In this document: positions 57,468 to 64,000 of the stretch, piece by piece
Position numbering within the stretch: the first letter of the stretch is position 1
Layout of the letters: each line of letters opens with the position of its first letter
DNA from: Owenia fusiformis
Taxonomy: Eukaryota > Annelida > Polychaeta > Sabellida > Oweniidae
Length of the DNA: 64,000 nt
Assembly (NCBI GenBank): GCA_903813345.2
Contig: CAIIXF020000010.1
Span: 16,009,181 to 16,073,180, forward strand
Reading direction: 5' to 3'
Translations under genes and position numbers: made by a program
Notes under the pieces: generated by a model
Database searches by the model: none
Seen by the model: only the letters and a program-made list of their open reading frames with translations
Told to the model about the DNA's origin: nothing

Positions 57468-59195
57468 TATACTCTAGGGGCGGGGAGGAAAATTCTCAAT
57501 AAATGGTGTATAGTTGGTTTGGCAGCATTTTCAGTTAGGGGAGAGTCTTGGATGAAACTTCCACCTAGGTGATAGCTTCACAGAGTGGTAGGAAGTTCTT
57601 TTTTTTGAGGAGTTAGCCCCCCACCCCCCAAAAACACCCCCACACTGGGGAAAAAATTCTTCACACTAAATAACCTAAGATATTTTGATGTTTGTAAGTG
57701 ACATACATAGATATTATATATATGAATCATTTGCAGTATATTTGATGCTGATAACTCCTAAAGAATTTGAAAATTAGTACAAAGTATGTACCCCAGGGGA
57801 CAAATTCGTGACTCATTTTCTTACTATTTTGTTTCTTACTTTTCAATTAGACACTGTGAGAGGTTGGAAAAATTCATGTGAAGTGCCCAATAGCAGGGTT
57901 AGTAACCCTGAAAGATGCAAAGCCATGGAAGAGGTAGGAGCTGAGAAAAAAATTGTTGATTTTTCGAAAAATTTGACATTTTTGACAGCTGGATTTTATG
58001 TATGACTATAGCTGACCCTTATAATTTCTAGATCCATCCCTCTATAATGATATTTATGGTTTTATAGTGTGAAACTAAGATGTAAAACATAATTTAGATG
58101 GGTTTTAAGGAAGTTAAAGGTTTTAAACAAGTCCAAAATTTGAAAAATTGTAAATATAAGGTTTCAAATTTACGAATTCCAGGTATAGCCATGGCTGACC
58201 CCTATAGTTTCTAGATCCATCCCTCTATGATGATATTTATGGTTTTATAGTGTGGAACTAAGATGTAAAACATAATTTAGATGGGTTTTAAGGAAGTTAA
58301 AGGTTTTAAACAAGTCCAAAATTTGAAAAATTGTAAATATAAGGTTTCAAATTTACGAATTCCAGGTATAGCCACGGCTGACCCCTATAGTTTCTAGATC
58401 CATCCCTCTATGATGATATTTATGGTTTTATAGTGTGGAACTAAGATGTAAAACATAATTTAGATGGGTTTTAAGGAAGTTAAAGGTTTTAAACAAGTCC
58501 AAAATTTGAAAAATTGTAAATATAAGGTTTCAAATTTACGAATTCCAGGTATAGCCATGGCTGACCCCTATAGTTTCTAGATCCATCCCTCTATGATGAT
58601 ATTTATGGTTTTATAGTGTGGAACTAAGATGTAAAACATAATTTAGATGGGTTTTAAGGAAGTTAAAGGTTTTAAACAAGTCCAAAATTTGAAAAATTGT
58701 AAATATAAGGTTTCAAATTTACGAATTCCAGGTATAACCATGGCTGACCCCTATAGGTTCTAGATCCATCCCTCTATGATGATATTTATGGTTTTATAGT
58801 GTGGAACTAAGATATAAAACATAGTTTAGATGTGTTTTAAGGAAGTTAAAGGTTTTAAACAAGTCCAAAATTTGAAAAATTGTAAATACAAGGTTTCAAA
58901 TTTACGAATTCCAGGTATATCCATGGCTGACCCCTATAGTTTCTAAATCCATCCCTCTTTGGTGATATTTATGGTTTTGTAGTATGGAACTAAAGATGTA
59001 GAACATAATTTAGATGGGTTTTAAGGAAGTTAAAGATTTTAAACAAGTCCAAAATCATCCATACCTCTATGATGAAACATATATTTTTAGAGTGTGAAAC
59101 TAAGAAGTAAAACGTACCGAAGATGAATTTTAAGGAAGTTTAAGAATTTTAACAAGTGCAATGTTTGAAAAATTGAGAAATATCAGGTCTCAAAG
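57468..59195 (+). repeat. Left arm with 183-bp tandem repeats
   Basis: Unit landmarks GCTGACC at 58011, 58194, 58377, 58560, 58743 and 58926 give an exact period of 183 bp, then a shortened, diverged unit to 59195. Units contain TAGATCCATCCCTCTATGAT and CAAGTCCAAAATTTGAAAAA. The copies centred on 58194-58743 are almost identical, pointing to recent homogenisation. Confidence 0.93.
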
Positions 59196-59204
59196 GAGCA
59201 CGGA

Positions 59205-59350
59205 AAGTATTGCAACATATTTCAGACAGTCATATGTTAGATTTTGTCTGTTTCCTGAGGATTTAAGCAGGTGCATATGATAGGCCATTGCACTACCTCC
59301 TCAAATCCTCAGAAAATAGCAAAAATCCAACATGTGACTGTCCTAAATCT
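59205..59350. repeat. Palindrome of about 145 bp beside the left arm
   Basis: TTTCAGACAGTCATATGTTA and TTTCCTGAGGATTTAAG on the left pair with AAATCCTCAGAAAA and AACATGTGACTGTCCTAAAT on the right. Confidence 0.75.
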
Positions 59351-60090
59351 GTTCAGTCCTCCTTTACGATTTCAGGTATTGCTTGGATGTCTCTCTTTTT
59401 GAATGTATGACTTTTTAGCTTAGAAATTAGATGTTGAAAATATTGTGGTCAGGTTTGATCCATGTTACAAGTATTGTTAAAAGAAAAATCATTAGAGTTG
59501 AGGACCTTACCCTATAGTTCCTAAGGGGATGAGAGGTTAATAACCCCCCCCCCCCCCCCTAAAGTGTAACTGCTCTTAGGGATATCGTATACAGTGTAGT
59601 AATTGATTGATTAAATGGAATATAACTAATTAATTATAATTTGATGATATTTTATTATCGATGTAATGTTCTACATTGTCAAAATACATAAAGACATGGT
59701 TAATTAAAAGAAACATGATTTCTCGATATTTTGTTATGCCCATACTGTAATTAAGCAATGATCATCTCCTAATACAAAATTATTATCAAATTATAATCAC
59801 TACACTCCCAATAAAACAACTTGTCATCAGGCAACAGTAATTATTTGGGAAAATAAGGATTATAAGGATCATACCCCGCTGGGCCTAGAAACTCCTGTTA
59901 GTGCAGTGAGATTAGGAACTCTATAGGGTAAAAGGGTCTTGTCACACTAAAATCTTCATGTAGATCAAAAAAGTATATATGGTGATATCTATGATCAATA
60001 TGTTTCAAACAAACAGACATTGTAGAAAATGTTTACATACTGACTTTTTCTAGCAGTTGAAGAATTTTTACATTTATTGAAATGATAGTC

Positions 60091-60642
60091 ATAAAATTAG
60101 AAAATCAGTGTCATTTGATGCAAATTACTGCAGTCCCACATGTTCTCCTGCTGAATGTAAAACAGAGTGAATAAGTTTAAAATCAGCCTCTTCAAGAGTG
60201 GAATTTAACAGGGGATTTCAGTTATCATTTTCACAGATATTTGAGTTCTCCCCAATAGTTCCACTTAAAACAATCTTGACATTTGGCACACTTTTAGAAT
60301 GCTGCTTTATTAAATTTCTTTGTAATTTTTGAAAATTCGCATTCTTTCAGAATCCTTTACTGATGGAGACTACTAGGAGTCTAATATGAAATCTATTCTT
60401 TGGGTTCCTTTACTAGATTTGATGGAGTAGTCAAATATAGCTTTCCAAAACTCTCCAAATTTCAACATATAAGTTAATCTTAATTTTCCTTTTGTCATAG
60501 CCATTGCATCGATCACGAAAGTTTTATCAATTTGTGGTATGGTTTCATCAATCTCCATTTCAAACCCCTTTTTAAGTAGTGATTTTACAGGATAAGATAG
60601 ATGATCATTGTCGAACGAACTGTTTGTATCCATATAAGATCA
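60091..60642 (-). pseudogene. FEN/PIN-like transposon nuclease, second copy (decayed)
   Basis: Minus-strand blocks in order: DNDHLSYPVKSLLKKG, FVIDAMAMTKGK (60510-60480), LKFGEFWKAI, RIDFILDS then two stops, SPSVKDSERMR (60310-60365), and, after a frame change, NSTLEEADFKLIHSVLHSAG (about 60200-60145), a stop, then ASNDTDFLIL (about 60090-60120). This order parallels FEN1: first Asp, FDxxxxxxKxxExxxR, EAxA, DxDxL. The GCD block was not found here. The two stops and frame change make it inactive. It independently supports the family seen at 20430-21293. Confidence 0.66.
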
Positions 60643-61036
60643 TAGTTTATTCACACATAGCTAGGCAATGTGTGTCCAATTCCAGCCAATTCAATACTCC
60701 ATATAACTGCATTCCAATTTACTATTCTCATAAACCCAAGGTCAATTTTAGATTCTAGAGAAAGTAATGAAACCAATAAGCTGATCAATAACATTAACTA
60801 AAAATCTATAAAAAGCATCATAGGGAATATCATGCCAAGTGCTTGTATTTGAATTTATGTGGATTACTCATTTGGTAGACACCTTTATCAAATCTTAAAG
60901 TGTTGTTGATTTTCAAGTTCTACAAGCAAAGTGTCATGGGTGCTTTCTTTTCCTGACATAGTATTAACATTGTGGTAAAAATTATCAAATGCACCTAGTA
61001 CAGTAGTTCTAGTTCATCATCATGATGATATATCAT

Positions 61037-61552
61037 CAGTGAAACCTGTATATCCCAAAATCTGACTATTGTGAGGTGTGAATACCTACCAATCATCCCA
61101 ACACCTGACTAATCTGAACACCCACCAATCTGAACACTTTTCCCAGTCCAATTTTCCTCCCATTGACTCCTATGTTTAAAAAATTGAAATCTGAATACCT
61201 CTTACTTCGAACAGTGAACACTCATATTTGAAAAATTAACCTGTCTAACTTGAACTCTTTTTACCAAATATCACATATTTCTTACAAAATTGCTCAAATA
61301 TTGTCAGTTTAACACTGAATTGTTAATATATCAAAACTTTTGAATTGGATTTTGGAATGCTATTAAGCTTTTTATATGGTCAGTATAGATATTATTAATA
61401 TTTTTCATTGAGAATGCATCCATATTTCTTCAAAATCCAGAACTTGTATTGTAGATGTAAAAACCTCAAAATTCAAACACTCCTAATTAGAATGCTTTTA
61501 GCTGGTTCAAATACCAGTAGCATTCAGATTAGAGAGATTTTACTGTAGTTCA
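61037..61552 (+). repeat. CAGTGAAACC-family element with both ends
   Basis: Starts AGTGAAACCTGTATATCCC and ends TTAGAGAGATTTTACTGTAG, inverted ends of the family. The middle has CTAATCTGAACACC-type repeats. It lies between the nuclease relic and the right arm of the second transposon, so it is nested. Confidence 0.55.
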
Positions 61553-61844
61553 CGACTTTTCACTCCATCTATATGCAGCAGACTAACTGCTGCAACAGGT
61601 ATATATTCTACACCTGGTCTCTAAGCTATGATATCATAGTTGATACTATTATACTTTTTAAGTTTAAAATATTTTATTTCTGTGTCACAGGTTTAAAAAC
61701 TACATTCAATATCATATAATAAATACTTTTTTTAAAAAACCCACCAGCCGGCATCGGCTTAGGAGACACCATTAAATGTATATCTAATTGTAATTATACT
61801 CATAACCTTCAATTATCAGGGCTCATTCAAGGCTGTACCTGAAT

Positions 61845-63106
61845 AACGTGAATTTAAGACCAATTTTGAGATCAATTTTTCAAATTTTGCACTTGTTTAA
61901 AACCTTGAACTTCCTTCAAACTCATCTTAGGTTTCTTTTACATTTTAGTTAAAAACTCTTAAAACTATATATTTCATCCCTGAGGTATAGATGTAAAAAC
62001 CATAAGGGTCATCTTTGGCTATACCTGAAATTCATAAATTTGAAACCTAACATTTACAATTCTTCAAATTTCGGACTTGTTTAAAACCTTTAACTTCCTT
62101 AAAATTCATTTTGGATATGTTAAATCTTAGTCCCACACTCTAAAACTGTATATTTAATCATAGAGGTATGGATGAAAAAACCATAAGGGTCAGCCGTGGC
62201 TATACCTGAAATTCGTAAATTTAAAACCTTATATTCACAATTTTTCAAATTTTGGACTTGTTTAAAACCTTAAACTTTCTTAAAACCCATCTAAATTGTG
62301 TTTTACATATTGGTTCCACATGGCAAAACCATAAATATCACCATAGAGGGATGGATCTAGAAACTATAGGGGTCAGCCATGGCTATACCTGGAATTCGTA
62401 AATTTGAAACCTTATATTTACAATTTTTCAAATTTTGGACTTGTTTAAAACCTTTAACTTCCTTAAGACCCATCTAAATTATGATTTACATCTTAGTTCC
62501 ACACTACAAAACCATAAATATCATTATAGAGGGATGGATCTAGAAACTATAGGGGTCAGCTATAGTCATACACAAAATCCAGCTGTCAAAAATGTCAAAT
62601 TTTTCGAAAAATCAACTATTTTTTTCTCAGCTCCTACCTTTTCAATGGCTTTGCATCTTTCAGGTCTACTTACCCTGCTATTGGGCACTTCCCATGAATT
62701 TTTTCAACCTCTCACAGTGTCTAATTGAAAAGTTAGGATCAAAATAGTAAGAAAATGAGTCACGAATTTGCCCCCTGGGGTACACACTTTGTACTAATAT
62801 TCAATTTCCTTAGGAGCAATCAGCATCAATTATACTGCAAATGATTCATATATATAATATCTATGTATGTCACTTACAAACATCAAAATATCTAAGGTTA
62901 TTTACAGTGAACAATTTTTTTCCCCGGGTGGGGTGTTTTTGGGGGGTGGGGGGCTAACTCCTCAAAAAAAAGAACTTCCTACCACTCTGTGAAGCTATCA
63001 CCTAGGTGGAAGTTTCATCCAAGACTCTCCCCTAACTGAAAATGCTGCCAAACCAACTATACACCATTTATTGAGAATTTTCCTCCTCGCCCCTTGAGTA
63101 TTATGA
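61845..63106 (-). repeat. Right arm of the second transposon
   Basis: Reverse complement of 57468-59195. About four 183-bp units (GGGTCATC..., GGGTCAGCCGTGGC, GGGTCAGCCATGGC, GGGTCAGCTATAG), more diverged than those of the left arm, then the outer unique part ending near GGGGCGAGGAGG. Plus frame 62435-62728 is a repeat artefact mirrored by 57808-58005. Confidence 0.9.
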
Positions 63107-64000
63107 ATAATGTTCATATACTTATTTATGAAAAATCTATAACCTGCATGTTATGTGTACAATTTAAATAGATATCAAGTGTATGTGTTCATACAGTGAA
63201 TAGTATTTAAAAGCTGTCATTGTTGTATACTATCACTGATCTTTGCATTTATAAATGAGCCTCACCATAGGAAAACCGGTCTTATCACAAAAATTTTAAT
63301 TGTACTACAGAGCCAAAAATGTGCCCAAGATTAAGAGGAAAATGTGCTCAATTCAAATCCGTCTTTTTGGTCTATATCTGCAAAGAAAAATTGTTAAGAC
63401 ACAAGCCATGGCTCATTTGAAAGGTCTCTGTGCTTTTTAATGAAAACAAAAAATCAAAACATTGAAAAAATCTGTGATAAGACCCTTTTTCCTCTTGCCT
63501 GGCTCAAATAATGTTCATTCGTGTCCATATATGAATAATATTCATAAACTGTTCTTGAATATGAATTATGTTTATGGACCATTCATGATCAAGCTTCCAA
63601 CCACTTTTACATAGAATGCTTATAGCTAAGACAACCTTGTAAATGTTATAAATATTAAATAGAGAATCGTCGAATGATTTTATTAAAGAAAAAATGTAAT
63701 TAATGGAGGAACGAGAATGAGAAGTCGTAGTTAGTTTCTAAGAAACGGACTGAAGTAATCTTAAATGTAAATTAATAAATCATTATTAGGAGATGAACTG
63801 AAGATAGAGACTAGCTGAAATAGCGAAAATATGATCGATCAATTTGCATTTAGGTTAATTTGATTGATCAATTTGATCGTGGTTCTCATTTACTTCATTG
63901 AGGTGTTGCATTCAAATTATCCTCTGGGGATATTCACTTAGTGCACGGAAGTCAACAATTCGTTATTCTCAGTTTTTGTCGTCTTTGAGAAATCTATCCG
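63107..64000. other. Downstream of the second transposon
   Basis: AT-rich sequence with no coding region, RNA gene or repeat that I recognise. Confidence 0.6.

Larger units (their letters stand above)
57468..63106 (-). mobile_element. Second long-inverted-repeat transposon with nuclease-like relic
   Basis: Arms 57468-59195 and 61845-63106 are inverted copies, from an outer GGGGCGGGGAGGAAAATTCT through GTTTGGCAGCATTTTCAGTT and a set of 183-bp repeats. The 2.6-kb centre holds, on the minus strand (60091-60642), a broken copy of the same FEN/PIN-like family as the outer element in intron 1. The arm sequences of the two elements do not resemble each other. No target duplication identified. The left arm has about six repeat units and the right about four, so the arms differ in length. 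Confidence 0.75.

Noticed and set aside
57034-57502. Long open frames on both strands over the 42-bp repeat
   Set aside because: The period is a multiple of three, so frames stay open by chance; the peptide is a simple repeat.
57808-58005. Open frame mirrored at 62435-62728
   Set aside because: They lie in the two inverted arms of the same element, are in different strands relative to the arm, and have no domain features.

Overview
This is a eukaryotic window: about 35% GC by eye, one intron-rich gene on the + strand with canonical GT/AG splice sites, and much transposon-derived DNA. The gene is a CDON/BOC/Ihog-type Hedgehog co-receptor. Its architecture, the long AT-rich introns and the repeat types (Tc1/mariner, TTAA-flanked MITEs, a TCCG tetranucleotide element, dispersed CAGTAAAACC elements) suggest a marine invertebrate bilaterian, perhaps a mollusc, brachiopod or other spiralian. 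That placement is inference; no rRNA or mitochondrial marker is present.

Layout. 1-4881 is non-coding upstream DNA or a 5'UTR intron. The gene runs from the ATG at 4951 to the TAA at 56433-56435 in 19 coding exons that I could phase from end to end (3,900 nt, 1,299 aa): signal peptide, five Ig domains, a basic 91-residue linker, two FN3 domains, one transmembrane helix and a tail of about 413 residues. Intron 1 is 24 kb and holds a nest of transposons. The outer element (10328-23502, ~543-bp inverted ends) carries a broken minus-strand gene with five acidic motifs in the order seen in FEN1/XPG-type nucleases. That gene is split by an inner 7.7-kb inverted-repeat element (11822-19495) with an 8-bp target duplication (TCAAAGCT), which itself contains a palindromic Tc1/mariner derivative and a deleted mariner. 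A TTAA-flanked MITE also sits in the outer element. Other introns hold a 62-bp satellite (intron 6), a 147-bp satellite inside a short-TIR element (intron 13), another TTAA MITE (intron 4) and a CpG-rich inverted-end element (intron 3).

Downstream of the stop codon lie a 42-bp minisatellite and then a 5.6-kb element (57468-63106). Its long inverted arms contain 183-bp tandem repeats, and its centre encodes, on the minus strand, another decayed copy of the same nuclease-like family. Its left arm starts about 1 kb after the stop codon and supplies one of the candidate poly(A) signals.

The main candidate for something little described is this pair of long-inverted-repeat elements sharing a FEN/PIN-like nuclease gene. 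The main point about the host gene is a co-receptor that combines five Ig domains (as in vertebrate CDON) with two FN3 domains (as in insect Ihog/Boi), with a lysine/arginine-rich linker where vertebrates have the first FN3, and a tandem PPxY motif in the tail.
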